Below the pieces are notes generated by a model. It was not told where the DNA came from, searched no databases, and saw nothing but the letters and a program-made list of their open reading frames with translations. Positions 1 to 6,080 of a DNA stretch of 24,155 nucleotides are shown piece by piece. The position numbers and the translations under genes were made by a program. Source of the DNA: an uncultured Pseudomonadota bacterium (GTDB lineage Bacteria; Pseudomonadota; Gammaproteobacteria; Steroidobacterales; Steroidobacteraceae); assembly GCA_903890265.1 (NCBI GenBank), contig CAITAM010000126.1, positions 1 to 24,155 on the forward strand, in the 5' to 3' direction. The first letter of the stretch is position 1, and each line of letters begins with the position of its first letter.

Positions 1-137
1 CCGGTGAAGTACACCTCGTAGGGCTGGTATTCACGCCGCTCACGCGCGTTCGAGTACCAGAGCACGAATACCGTCGCCATGGCAATGACCACCAGCATGA
101 AGGCGCCGACGGCGACGTAATTGGCTTCGCGTTCCAT
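1..137 (-). CDS. mlaD: MCE-family lipid-binding protein MlaD, N-terminal part only
   Basis: Only the first 45 codons lie in the window; the rest runs off the left edge. The product begins MEREANYVAVGAFML, then a single hydrophobic anchor (about residues 7-25), then ARERREYQPYEVYF leading into the MCE domain. This is the standard start of MlaD/Ttg2C-type proteins, which sit in the inner membrane facing the periplasm and form the lipid-binding ring of an MCE transporter. The ATG is 12 nt after the stop of the ATPase gene and has a good GGGGAG ribosome site just before it, so it is the last visible gene of the operon. The assignment rests on the anchor, the short motif after it and the neighbours; the MCE domain proper is barely reached. 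Paralogues such as PqiB or YebT are less likely given the gene order. Confidence 0.85.
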   Translation of the reverse strand, partial: MEREANYVAVGAFMLVVIAMATVFVLWYSNARERREYQPYEVYFT

Positions 138-149
138 TTCTCTCCCCGC

Positions 150-992
150 TCAGCGTGGCGCCGTGGCCGCGCTGACATCGTGCTTCATGGCGCCGCGCGC
201 GAGTTCGGCGCGCGGCCCGTGGAAATACTCCCGGATCCAAGGGTGCTGCTCGGCGAGCATTTCGTTGAGAGTACCACTCACCATGCGCCGGTCGACAATC
301 ACGCCGACCCGGTTGCAGGTCCGGAAAATACTGTCCAGATCGTGCGTGATCATGACGACCGTGAGGTTGAGGCTCTTCTGCAGATACAAGAGGAGGTCGT
401 CAAATGCGCTCGCCGAGATCGGGTCGAGCCCCGACGTCGGCTCATCAAGAAACAGCAGCTTGGGGTCGAGCACGAGCGCTCTGGCGAGTGCCGCGCGCTT
501 GACCATGCCGCCCGACAGCTCGGCCGGGTATTTGCTCGCCGCACTGTCGTGCAGGCCCACCAGGCGGATCTTCTGCAGCGCGAGTTCCCGCAGCACGTCC
601 TCCGGCAGCTGCCGGTACTCGGCAAGCGGCAACTCGACGTTCTCGGCAACGGTCAGCGACGTGAAGAGCGCGCCCTGCTGAAAGGTGACGCCGTAACTGC
701 GCTTGATCACCGTCAGTTCCTCGTCGGTGCGGGCGGTGATATCGACTCCTTCGATCTCCACCGAGCCCACCTGGGGCGTACGCAAGCCAAGCACCGTGCG
801 AAGCAGCACCGACTTTCCGGCACCGGACCCACCGATGATGCCGAAGATCTCGCCCGGGTAGACGTTCATGTCGAGGCCGTCATGCACGACCTGGGCACCA
901 AACCGGTTGACCAGGCCACGCACCTCGACGATCGGCCGTCCCTTGCTGACCGGCTGGCCGTCGCTGACCGGCAATGAGTCCGCGTCGTTCAT
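150..992 (-). CDS. mlaF: MCE/Mla lipid transporter ATPase MlaF
   Basis: A 280-residue ABC ATPase that would power phospholipid movement across the cell envelope, docked on the cytoplasmic side of the MlaE permease. Visible motifs are Walker A GGSGAGKS (54-61), the Q-loop near 105, signature LSGGMVKR (159-166), Walker B LLFLDEP (179-185) and the H-loop histidine at 217. The LSGGM(V/K)KRAALARAL form of the signature is typical of MCE-system ATPases rather than of other importers. The frame is open far upstream, but the right start is the ATG whose A is also the last base of the mlaE stop (TGATG): the product then begins MNDADSLPV, 20 residues before the first ABC strand. The TGATG junction suggests translation coupled to mlaE. 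The C-terminal tail (about 255-280) extends past the usual ABC fold. Confidence 0.93.
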   Translation of the reverse strand: MNDADSLPVSDGQPVSKGRPIVEVRGLVNRFGAQVVHDGLDMNVYPGEIFGIIGGSGAGKSVLLRTVLGLRTPQVGSVEIEGVDITARTDEELTVIKRSYGVTFQQGALFTSLTVAENVELPLAEYRQLPEDVLRELALQKIRLVGLHDSAASKYPAELSGGMVKRAALARALVLDPKLLFLDEPTSGLDPISASAFDDLLLYLQKSLNLTVVMITHDLDSIFRTCNRVGVIVDRRMVSGTLNEMLAEQHPWIREYFHGPRAELARGAMKHDVSAATAPR

Positions 993-2104
993 CAGAAGTC
1001 GATCTGCCAGTAAACGACCGCGAAAATCGCGTCCGCCAGGAGGACCAGGAATATCGACTCCACCACGGCCTGCGTGGTCCGTCGGCCGAGCTCGCGCGAC
1101 GAGCCGTGCACCTGCAGGCCGCGGTACGTCCCGACCAGCGCGATCAGCGCCGCGAAGACCGGGGCCTTCAGGAGACCGGCCCAGAACGTCGTGGTGGCAA
1201 GCGCCTCCTGGGTGCGGATCGCGAACTGGTTGAACGGAATACCGAGCACGAGCCACGAGAGCACCGCGCCACCCGCGAGACCCATCGCATCGGCAATGAC
1301 CGTCAGGAGGGGCAGGGCAATCACCAGCCCGATGACCCGCGGCAGGACCAGCACCTCCACCGCATTGACCCCCATGGCGCCTAGCGCATCCACTTCCTCG
1401 TTGAGCTGCATGACGCCGATCTCCGCGGCGTAGGCGCTGCCGGACCGTCCGGCGACGATGATGGCGGTCAGCAGCACACCGAGCTCGCGCAGGACGGACA
1501 GCGCCACGAGGTCCACCACGAAGACCTGCCCGCCAAACTGCTGCAGCTCCTGGGCGCCGATATAGGCGACGATCACGCTGATCAGGAAGGCGATGAGCGC
1601 CACGATCGGCACGGCCTGCAGGCCCGACTCGCTGACATGCCGGACCACGGAGGGTATGCGCAGGTGCCGCGGCACGCGCAGGCCGCGCAGAAAGGCCACG
1701 GTCAGGCTGCCGAGGAAGGCCAGCGCGTTGCGCGTGGCGGCGACGGAATCCACCGTCCACATGCCGAGCACGGCCAGCACCGAGCGCTGCGCGGCAGGCT
1801 CGGCCTCCTCCTTTGCCTGGTCGGCCGAGAGGGTCGCCCGCTCGAACGCCACGCTCTCCGGCGGACTGCCCTCCCAGCCCGGGTCCACGCCCGCGGCCCG
1901 GAGCCGCTCGCTCAGCCGCTCGACGAAATGGGCGCCGGTGAGGTCAATGGACTCGAGGCCCGACGCGTCGAGCAGCGCCGGGCCCGGGCCGTCGATCCTC
2001 ACCGTCGTGACGGCCTCGTCGAGCTCACGGACGGACGCCGCCCGCCAGGCACCCAGCAGCCGGTAGACGGGCTTGCCCTCGCGCCGGTCGAGCTCGATCA
2101 GCAT
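992..2104 (-). CDS. mlaE: MlaE permease with N-terminal STAS (MlaB-like) domain
   Basis: A 370-residue inner-membrane permease of the MlaE family. The C-terminal 250 or so residues contain the family's membrane helices and the loop GVMQLNEEVDALGAMGVN, a form of the conserved EIGxMxxxEEIDALxxMGxxP region. The first 95 residues are soluble and look like a STAS domain (beta strand, then ALLDASGLESIDLTGAHFVERL), the same fold as MlaB, so here a MlaB-like subunit appears fused to the permease. E. coli MlaE is about 260 residues without it. An ATG lies 84 nt further upstream, but it is inside the CDGSH gene; the start chosen overlaps that gene's stop as TGATG and begins MLIELDRREGKPVYRL, the natural first strand of STAS. 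It is followed by mlaF with the same type of overlap. Confidence 0.92.
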   Translation of the reverse strand: MLIELDRREGKPVYRLLGAWRAASVRELDEAVTTVRIDGPGPALLDASGLESIDLTGAHFVERLSERLRAAGVDPGWEGSPPESVAFERATLSADQAKEEAEPAAQRSVLAVLGMWTVDSVAATRNALAFLGSLTVAFLRGLRVPRHLRIPSVVRHVSESGLQAVPIVALIAFLISVIVAYIGAQELQQFGGQVFVVDLVALSVLRELGVLLTAIIVAGRSGSAYAAEIGVMQLNEEVDALGAMGVNAVEVLVLPRVIGLVIALPLLTVIADAMGLAGGAVLSWLVLGIPFNQFAIRTQEALATTTFWAGLLKAPVFAALIALVGTYRGLQVHGSSRELGRRTTQAVVESIFLVLLADAIFAVVYWQIDF

Positions 2105-2361
2105 CAGGTGGACGGCGACGCCTCTAGCGCCTTGTGGCTGCCATCGCAGAGCGGCGCGTTCTTGGTCGCCTTGCAGCCGCAGAACCACACCTTCTTCGAC
2201 TCGGCCGCGTCGTAGCGGAGCGGCGTCTTGTCGGTACCCTTGTGGGAGCCGTCACAGAACGGCTGGTTCTTCGAGGCGCCGCAGCTGCACCACCAGTAGG
2301 TCTTGCCGGCCTCGACGTCTACCGGCTTCGGCTGAGTGCTTCGGACGAAGGATTCGCTCAT
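2104..2361 (-). CDS. Tandem CDGSH-type iron-sulfur protein
   Basis: An 85-residue protein made of two CDGSH iron-sulfur motifs. The first ligand set is C25, C27, C36 and H40 in CSCGASKNQPFCDGSH; the second is C61, C63, C72 and H76 in CGCKATKNAPLCDGSH. Each fits C-x-C-x2-(S/T)-x3-P-x-C-D-G-S-H and should bind one [2Fe-2S] cluster by three Cys and one His. There is no signal peptide or membrane segment, so it is cytoplasmic. Start: ATG with GGAG eight bases before it. The stop overlaps the mlaE start (TGATG), so it is the first gene of the lipid-transport operon. In the family such proteins are linked to redox or iron-sulfur transfer; a role beside a lipid transporter is not established and I cannot assign one. 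Confidence 0.93.
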   Translation of the reverse strand: MSESFVRSTQPKPVDVEAGKTYWWCSCGASKNQPFCDGSHKGTDKTPLRYDAAESKKVWFCGCKATKNAPLCDGSHKALEASPST

Positions 2362-2393
2362 GGTCGTGACTCCGCAGGAAGAAGGTTCACGCC

Positions 2394-2422
2394 ATGCTAG
2401 CAGCCGAACCCCGACAGATCAC
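2394..2422 (-). promoter_or_regulatory. Candidate promoter of the CDGSH-mla operon
   Basis: On the minus strand an extended -10 element, TGC-TAGCAT, lies at 2394-2399 (4 of 6 to TATAAT plus the TG motif). A weak -35-like GTGATC sits 17 bp further upstream. This would start transcription about 25 nt before the CDGSH start codon and just upstream of its GGAG ribosome site. The match is only moderate. Confidence 0.35.
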
Positions 2423-2439
2423 GACTCCGTGCCCGACCG

Positions 2440-2462
2440 GGGCGGGCGGACCTCGCCCGCCC
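2440..2462 (-). terminator. GC-rich hairpin after dps
   Basis: A perfect 9-bp inverted repeat (GGGCGGGCG, loop GACCT, CGCCCGCCC) begins 27 nt past the dps stop and upstream of the CDGSH promoter. The stem is entirely G-C. There is no run of T after it on either strand, so it is not a classical intrinsic terminator. The position between two transcription units suggests it ends dps transcription or blocks exonuclease. Confidence 0.4.
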
Positions 2463-2489
2463 GCCACGGCCGCCCGGCCGAGCTCCCGC

Positions 2490-2972
2490 CTAGTCCTTGG
2501 CCTGCAGGTGCGCCTCGACGAACCAGAGCTGCTTGTCGATCTCGGCGGCAAGCCCGGTGTACAGATCGGACGTGACCTTGTCGCCGAGCTTGTCGGCGCT
2601 GTCGATGGCGGCCCGGAGCCCCGCACCGTAGCGGGCGAGCGCGGCAGCGAGCGCCGTCAGGTGCGCGGTGCCGGTCGTTATATCGAGTGGATAGGCCTTG
2701 AGCGTGCTGCGGCCGGCGACCGCGGCAACGGTACCTTCGGCAACCCCGCCGAGCGTCGTGATTCGCTCCGCCAGCTCGTCGACCTGACCCTCGACTGCCT
2801 CGGCCACCTTGTCGAAGAACTCGTGCAGGGCGATGAAACGGGGACCCTTGACGTTCCAGTGTGCCTGCTTGACCTGCAGCGACAGGTCAATGGCATCCGC
2901 CAGTCGTTCGGACAGCGTAGCGACGACCTTGCGGCGAATCTTCTCGGGGATGTCGATCTGTGTCTTGTGCAT
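2490..2972 (-). CDS. dps: Dps-family mini-ferritin, DNA-binding stress protein
   Basis: A 160-residue Dps/ferritin-like protein. Proteins of this family form 12-subunit cages that oxidise Fe(II) with hydrogen peroxide and store the iron, protecting DNA. The ferroxidase residues are in family spacing: H38 (in KQAHWNVKG), H50, D54, then D65 and E69 on the partner side. The length fits the family. The N-terminus (MHKTQIDIPEKIRRK) is short and basic, which could contact DNA, but that is inference. The start is well supported: AAGGAA lies six bases before the ATG. The gene stands alone, with 117 nt or more of non-coding DNA on each side and a hairpin behind it. Regulation by an oxidative-stress regulator is plausible; I did not find a convincing OxyR site. 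Confidence 0.94.
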   Translation of the reverse strand: MHKTQIDIPEKIRRKVVATLSERLADAIDLSLQVKQAHWNVKGPRFIALHEFFDKVAEAVEGQVDELAERITTLGGVAEGTVAAVAGRSTLKAYPLDITTGTAHLTALAAALARYGAGLRAAIDSADKLGDKVTSDLYTGLAAEIDKQLWFVEAHLQAKD

Positions 2973-3020
2973 GGTATTTCCTTCACTGACGGCCGGAGCC
3001 GGCCGGTACTACTGGAAGGC

Positions 3021-3059
3021 ATTTTGCGCCAGCCGCTGGCGCCGATCCAATGCTTGGAT
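3021..3059 (-). promoter_or_regulatory. Candidate dps promoter with two inverted repeats
   Basis: On the minus strand TTGGAT and CAAAAT (3021-3026) are 18 bp apart, giving a weak sigma-70-like promoter about 40 nt upstream of the dps start. Two perfect inverted repeats sit on it: ATCCAA-GCA-TTGGAT (3045-3059), which contains the -35-like box, and GCGCCAG-CGG-CTGGCGC (3026-3042), which fills the spacer. Repeats placed like this are typical of repressor sites, but the binding protein is unknown and the promoter boxes are poor matches. Confidence 0.35.
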
Positions 3060-3087
3060 GCTATCGCTGCCATGGAGGCCGTCGATG

Positions 3088-3110
3088 CCGGCGCCCGCCT
3101 CGGGCGCCGG
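3088..3110 (-). terminator. Strong hairpin behind the ABC-2 permease gene
   Basis: A perfect 10-bp inverted repeat with a 3-nt loop (arms CCGGCGCCCG and CGGGCGCCGG) begins 12 nt past the stop of the permease gene. No T-run follows on either strand. The placement right after the last gene of the operon suggests transcript end formation or 3'-end protection rather than a standard intrinsic terminator. Confidence 0.42.
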
Positions 3111-3122
3111 GCGGCAGCTGCA

Positions 3123-4091
3123 TCAGGCGCGGTCTTCGGAGCGCCGGCGGCTGTAGACGGCGCCGGCAATGAACAGCGCCGACACGAGGACGCCGATGAT
3201 CGTCGACGGCGAACCGAGGAAGGTGAGCGGGCTCATCACGTCACTCGCAATGCTGCCGATCGTCCGGCCATCGATGTCACCGGCGGAATTGAAGGTCACG
3301 CGGGCGTCGGCAAAGGCGGTCGACAGGTACTGGGCGAAGCCAAACCGCTTTGTGAGATAGGCGCCAGCCGTGAACGAGTGGAAGGCCACTGCCTCGAACA
3401 CCACGACGAGCGCCGGCACGACGACCGCGACGAGCATCGGCGACCGGCCGAGCCGGCCACGGGCCAGCGGGAGCCACGCCGAGACGAGCAGAAACCAGGT
3501 CGTCATCGGCAGGAACCAGACCGTGGCGGTGAGGGTGAGGTAGAGCAGGGCGACCGTCGCGTGCCACCACACGGCGGGTGACCAGACAGCGGCGAGCAGG
3601 TTGCTTAACGAGTAGGCCTCGACGGTAAACAGAAGCGAGAGGACCAGCGTGGTCGCAAGCCCCGCCGCGAGAGCGACGAGAGGAATGACGAGCGCAGCAA
3701 CCACGACTTTCGCCAGCACGGTCGACAGGTCGCTGACCGGCAGCGACTTCCAGAACAGGATCGTGCGCTGGGAACGCTCGGCATGCAGCGTATCCGCGGC
3801 ATAGAAAATCTGCACACCCGAGGCGAGCATCAGGAACAGCGCGCCGACCAGGCAGATGATGGCGATCATGAGGATCTGCAATTTGCGCGCGGGGGCCTCG
3901 ATCGGTCCCAGATCAAGTCCGCTGACGTCGCCACTCATGCTGATCGGATGTCCGTTCAGAAGGCCGATGATCGCACTGAGTACGATCACGCCGAACAGTA
4001 CGCCCGGCCCCCCGACGATCAGCCGGTGTTCCCACAACTCACGCCGAACGAGCCAGGCAAACGGGGAATTCCATACGGAGCGCGCGTTCAT
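3123..4091 (-). CDS. ABC-2 type transporter permease
   Basis: A 322-residue membrane protein with about six hydrophobic segments: one near residues 30-45, one at about 73-95, then a cluster of four from about 128 to 235, and a last one at about 298-315. This is the layout of ABC-2 permeases found with YtrB-type ATPases. It begins MNARSVWNSPFAWLVRRELWEHR, the amphipathic lead-in common in this group. The segment YAADTLHAERSQRTILFWKSLPVS is a typical cytoplasmic coupling stretch (DxxxERSxxxILFWKSLPVSD). The start codon overlaps the stop of the ATPase gene (TGATG), so the two are made together. The substrate cannot be read from sequence; relatives with YtrA-type regulators often answer to cell-envelope antibiotics. 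A strong hairpin follows the gene. Confidence 0.9.
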   Translation of the reverse strand: MNARSVWNSPFAWLVRRELWEHRLIVGGPGVLFGVIVLSAIIGLLNGHPISMSGDVSGLDLGPIEAPARKLQILMIAIICLVGALFLMLASGVQIFYAADTLHAERSQRTILFWKSLPVSDLSTVLAKVVVAALVIPLVALAAGLATTLVLSLLFTVEAYSLSNLLAAVWSPAVWWHATVALLYLTLTATVWFLPMTTWFLLVSAWLPLARGRLGRSPMLVAVVVPALVVVFEAVAFHSFTAGAYLTKRFGFAQYLSTAFADARVTFNSAGDIDGRTIGSIASDVMSPLTFLGSPSTIIGVLVSALFIAGAVYSRRRSEDRA

Positions 4092-4951
4092 CAGACTGCC
4101 CTCGTCGTCATTTTGGCCACGAAAAGATCAGCCAGCGACGGCTGCCGCACGTCACCGAGCGCCGCGAGCGCCTTCGGGTCCGCGCCCTCGAACATGAAGA
4201 CCGTGCGCCCGAGCGAGTTTCGTTCGGACAGGGGCTTAAGGCGCCTTGCCGCCTCGACGTGCTCCGGGCCCACGACCAGCTGCGCGAAACGGTCCGCCAC
4301 CGCATCCATGGCGAGGTCCAGCACGACCTTGCCACGCTCGAGAAAGATCACGTCCGTGAGGATATTTTCAATCTCTTCGACCTGATGGGTCGTGACGAGG
4401 ATGGTTCGCTCGTCATCCATGTAGTCGTTCAGCAGGTGATCGTAGAACTGCTTGCGCGAGACGATGTCGAGCCCGAGGGTCGGCTCGTCAAGGACGAGCA
4501 GCTTTGCATCGATGGCCATGACGAGCGCGAGGTGCAGCTGCGTCACCATGCCCTTTGACAGGCTGGCGACGCGGGCCTTTCTCGGCAGCCCGAATCGATT
4601 GATCAGTTCCGCGCAACGCTCCGGGCGAAAGCGCGGGTGAACGTGTGCCACGAAATCAATCGCCTGCTGGACCTTAAGCCAGCGCGGCAGCACGGCGACG
4701 TCGGCGATGAAGGAAGTCACCTCCATCAGCCGGCCACGCTCCCGGTAGGGGTCAAGACCCATCACCGTGAGCTCGCCTTCCGCCGGAATGAGGCCGAGGA
4801 TGGCATTGAGCGCCGTGGTCTTGCCTGCCCCGTTCGGGCCGATCAGCCCGACGATGCGGCCGGGCGCTGCGTGGAACGAGACGCCGTCGAGAGCCACGGT
4901 CTGGCCGTAGCGCTTCGAGAGTCCGCGTGCCTCAATCACGTTCGTGGTCAT
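4091..4951 (-). CDS. ABC transporter ATPase, YtrB-like
   Basis: A 286-residue ABC ATPase partnering the permease that follows. Motifs: Walker A GPNGAGKTT (38-46), signature LSKGMVTQLHLAL (from 131), Walker B LLVLDEP (151-157), D-loop TLGLD and H-loop histidine 189. The LSKGM signature, in place of LSGGQ, is usual for ATPases that travel with YtrA-type GntR regulators. The C-terminal 70 residues form the extra domain seen in drug-export ATPases. The frame is open for another 345 nt upstream, but that part is the gntR gene in another frame; the start chosen (MTTNVIEARGLSKRYG) has AAGGA about ten bases before it and lies 13 nt after the gntR stop. The transport direction is probably export, by family; the substrate is unknown. 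Confidence 0.93.
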   Translation of the reverse strand: MTTNVIEARGLSKRYGQTVALDGVSFHAAPGRIVGLIGPNGAGKTTALNAILGLIPAEGELTVMGLDPYRERGRLMEVTSFIADVAVLPRWLKVQQAIDFVAHVHPRFRPERCAELINRFGLPRKARVASLSKGMVTQLHLALVMAIDAKLLVLDEPTLGLDIVSRKQFYDHLLNDYMDDERTILVTTHQVEEIENILTDVIFLERGKVVLDLAMDAVADRFAQLVVGPEHVEAARRLKPLSERNSLGRTVFMFEGADPKALAALGDVRQPSLADLFVAKMTTRAV

Positions 4952-4964
4952 GGTTCTCTGTTCC

Positions 4965-5390
4965 TTACTCTGCGTCGGACTCGGGCCGCTCTGCAGCGCC
5001 CGGCTGGCCGGGCGACAGCGTTGAGCCGGACTCGGTGGGTAACGGCAGCGCGGCGAGTTCCGCCACGGACAGCCCGAGGCGATGGATCGTGGCGTGGATT
5101 CGCGGCCAGTCGGTGGCGATGAATCGCTCGCGCTCCCCTTTGAGGAGCGCGGCGCCGGCCCCGGCCGCCACGTACATGCCCCGACCGCGCCGTTTCTCGA
5201 CCAGCGCCTCGTCCACGAGCTGCTGATAGCCCTTGAGGACGGTGAGCGGGTTGAGGCGAAAGTCGGCCGCGACGGTCCGCACGGACGGCAGCGCATCGCC
5301 CTCCTTGAGCACGCCCTCGAGAATCATGGCCACGACGCGATCCCGCAGCTGGCGGTAAATGGGCTGGCTGTCGTTCCACTCTGCGTCCAT
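4965..5390 (-). CDS. GntR-family transcriptional regulator, YtrA subfamily
   Basis: A 141-residue DNA-binding protein. A GntR winged helix-turn-helix fills residues 9-75: IYRQLRDRVVAMILEG, then LPSVRTVAADFRLNPLTVLKGYQQL as the HTH, and the wing KRRGRGMYV. After it come only about 65 residues with no large ligand domain, which defines the YtrA group. These are usually repressors of their own operon, next to an ABC transporter. Here the ATPase and permease follow directly, and a lipoprotein gene on the same strand ends 49 nt before. The start has no clear Shine-Dalgarno sequence, so it may rely on coupling to the gene upstream. The last 20 residues are low in complexity (Pro, Ser, Glu). The likely target is the 20-bp palindrome ahead of the lipoprotein gene; this is inference. 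Confidence 0.92.
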   Translation of the reverse strand: MDAEWNDSQPIYRQLRDRVVAMILEGVLKEGDALPSVRTVAADFRLNPLTVLKGYQQLVDEALVEKRRGRGMYVAAGAGAALLKGERERFIATDWPRIHATIHRLGLSVAELAALPLPTESGSTLSPGQPGAAERPESDAE

Positions 5391-5436
5391 AGGCGGGGGA
5401 GCTTCCGTCGGAGGGATGAGGAGAAGGTGTGTTGCC

Positions 5437-5448
5437 GTACTACTCTAC
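5437..5448 (-). promoter_or_regulatory. Imperfect dyad resembling the upstream palindrome
   Basis: The minus-strand 12-mer GTAGAGTAGTAC matches the core of the 20-bp palindrome further upstream (GTAGTTAACTAC) at 8 of 12 positions, keeping the outer GTAG...TAC. It overlaps the stop codon of the lipoprotein gene and lies 46 nt before the gntR start. It could be a second, weaker binding site for the same regulator, or chance. Confidence 0.2.
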
Positions 5449-5763
5449 CAGACCAGCTATCTGCGCCTCGGCGCCGGCCGCGGTGGTGGCGGGCGGCGGC
5501 AGTCGCGACGCGACGACCACGACGTCCGCCAGACGGGCTGCCGCCGCCGGCCGCGCGTGGACGACGATGTCGCCGGCGGCGAGCAGGTCGTGGCCGGCCT
5601 CGGCACGGTCGGGCGCCGCGGGTGCCGCGGGTGCCGCGGCGGCCACCATCCGGTAAACCGACTGGGGTTTGGTGACGGCGGTTCGGTCGTGGCTGGCACT
5701 GCAGGCGGCGACCGTGGATACGAGAGTCACGGCGGCGATCAGGACACGGGCGAGAGAGGTCAT
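5440..5763 (-). CDS. Small Ala/Pro-rich predicted lipoprotein, function unknown
   Basis: A 107-residue protein that I do not recognise. The N-terminus MTSLARVLIAAVTLVSTVAAC is a lipoprotein signal with lipobox V-A-A-C, so C21 would be lipidated; serine at +2 fits outer-membrane sorting. The mature part is short and low in complexity: an Ala-Pro stretch (AAAAPAAPAAP, 41-51) and two related hydrophobic strands, DIVVHARP (65-72) and DVVVVASRLPPP (80-91). The second resembles the start of a TonB-receptor plug, but the protein is far too short to be one. The ATG at 5763 is preceded by AAGGAG with 7-nt spacing, an excellent site; a longer in-frame start at 5841 has none. The gene is the first of a probable operon with gntR and the ABC transporter. 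Real coding is supported by signal, ribosome site and promoter; function is open. Confidence 0.68.
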   Translation of the reverse strand: MTSLARVLIAAVTLVSTVAACSASHDRTAVTKPQSVYRMVAAAAPAAPAAPDRAEAGHDLLAAGDIVVHARPAAAARLADVVVVASRLPPPATTAAGAEAQIAGLVE

Positions 5764-5843
5764 GGCGGTCTCCTTACGGTGGCTTCGAGCGGTCCGGGCG
5801 AGGGCACGGAACGCCGAAGCAGGTTGGTGATTGGTTCTCATGG

Positions 5844-5863
5844 TGTTGTAGTTAACTACAACA
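5844..5863. promoter_or_regulatory. Perfect 20-bp palindrome, probable operator
   Basis: TGTTGTAGTTAACTACAACA is identical to its own reverse complement over all 20 bases. It covers the likely -10 box of the minus-strand promoter ahead of the lipoprotein-gntR-ABC genes, the classic place for a repressor. With one more flanking base pair on each side it reads GGTG-N16-CAGT (5842-5865). From memory, unverified, a GGTG-N16-CACC motif has been reported for a Xanthomonas YtrA-type regulator, which would fit the GntR gene next door. The regulator is not proven. Confidence 0.72.
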
Positions 5864-5878
5864 GTAATTTTCCGTCAA
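5850..5878 (-). promoter_or_regulatory. Promoter of the lipoprotein-gntR-ABC operon
   Basis: On the minus strand TTGACG (5873-5878, 5 of 6 to the -35 consensus) is followed after 17 bp by TTAACT (5850-5855) as the -10. The -10 is a weak match and lies in the centre of the 20-bp palindrome. Transcription would start near 5843, giving a leader of about 80 nt before the lipoprotein start codon. Confidence 0.5.
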
Positions 5879-6034
5879 GCGATTTTCTTCCCTCGCCCCG
5901 TGGACCAGCCCAGGCTGCTGGTTTCGCAAGGGTTTTTCGTGGCCGGCGCGACTCGCGACAGCCAGTAATCAACGGTGCCGCCGGCCGTCTCGGCAGTCGC
6001 ACGTGGCGGCCAGGTCAGCCCGGGCGCGCGTGCC

Positions 6035-6043
6035 TGCTAGACT
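6035..6043 (+). promoter_or_regulatory. Candidate extended -10 of mdh
   Basis: TGC-TAGACT (-10 hexamer 4 of 6, with the TG extension) lies about 38 nt before the mdh start. No good -35 box is seen at the right distance. A transcript from here would have a leader of about 30 nt containing the GGAG ribosome site. Confidence 0.33.
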
Positions 6044-6080
6044 TTGGGCTCAATTCACGTTCCCGCCCCGGAGATCCCCG

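Larger units (their letters stand above)
5764..6080. other. Divergent intergenic region between the lipoprotein gene and mdh
   Basis: These 317 nt hold no gene that I can support. From left to right they contain the about 80-nt leader of the lipoprotein gene with its AAGGAG site, the palindrome-promoter pair at 5844-5878, a weak inverted repeat (ACCAGC at 5904-5909, GCTGGT at 5917-5922), and the mdh promoter and leader from about 6035. The part around 5840-5890 is markedly more A+T-rich than the rest of the window, as expected for a promoter. Confidence 0.6.

Noticed and set aside
2105..2188. A longer start for mlaE
   Set aside because: It would lie inside the CDGSH coding sequence, and the added residues have no STAS pattern. 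The TGATG overlap start is better supported.
3021..3087. An OxyR site ahead of dps
   Set aside because: A GATAG is present, but the four ATAG/CTAT-type half-sites with proper spacing are not.
5764..5841. A longer lipoprotein starting at 5841
   Set aside because: It would put 26 polar residues ahead of the signal peptide, has no ribosome site, and would start almost at the predicted transcription start.
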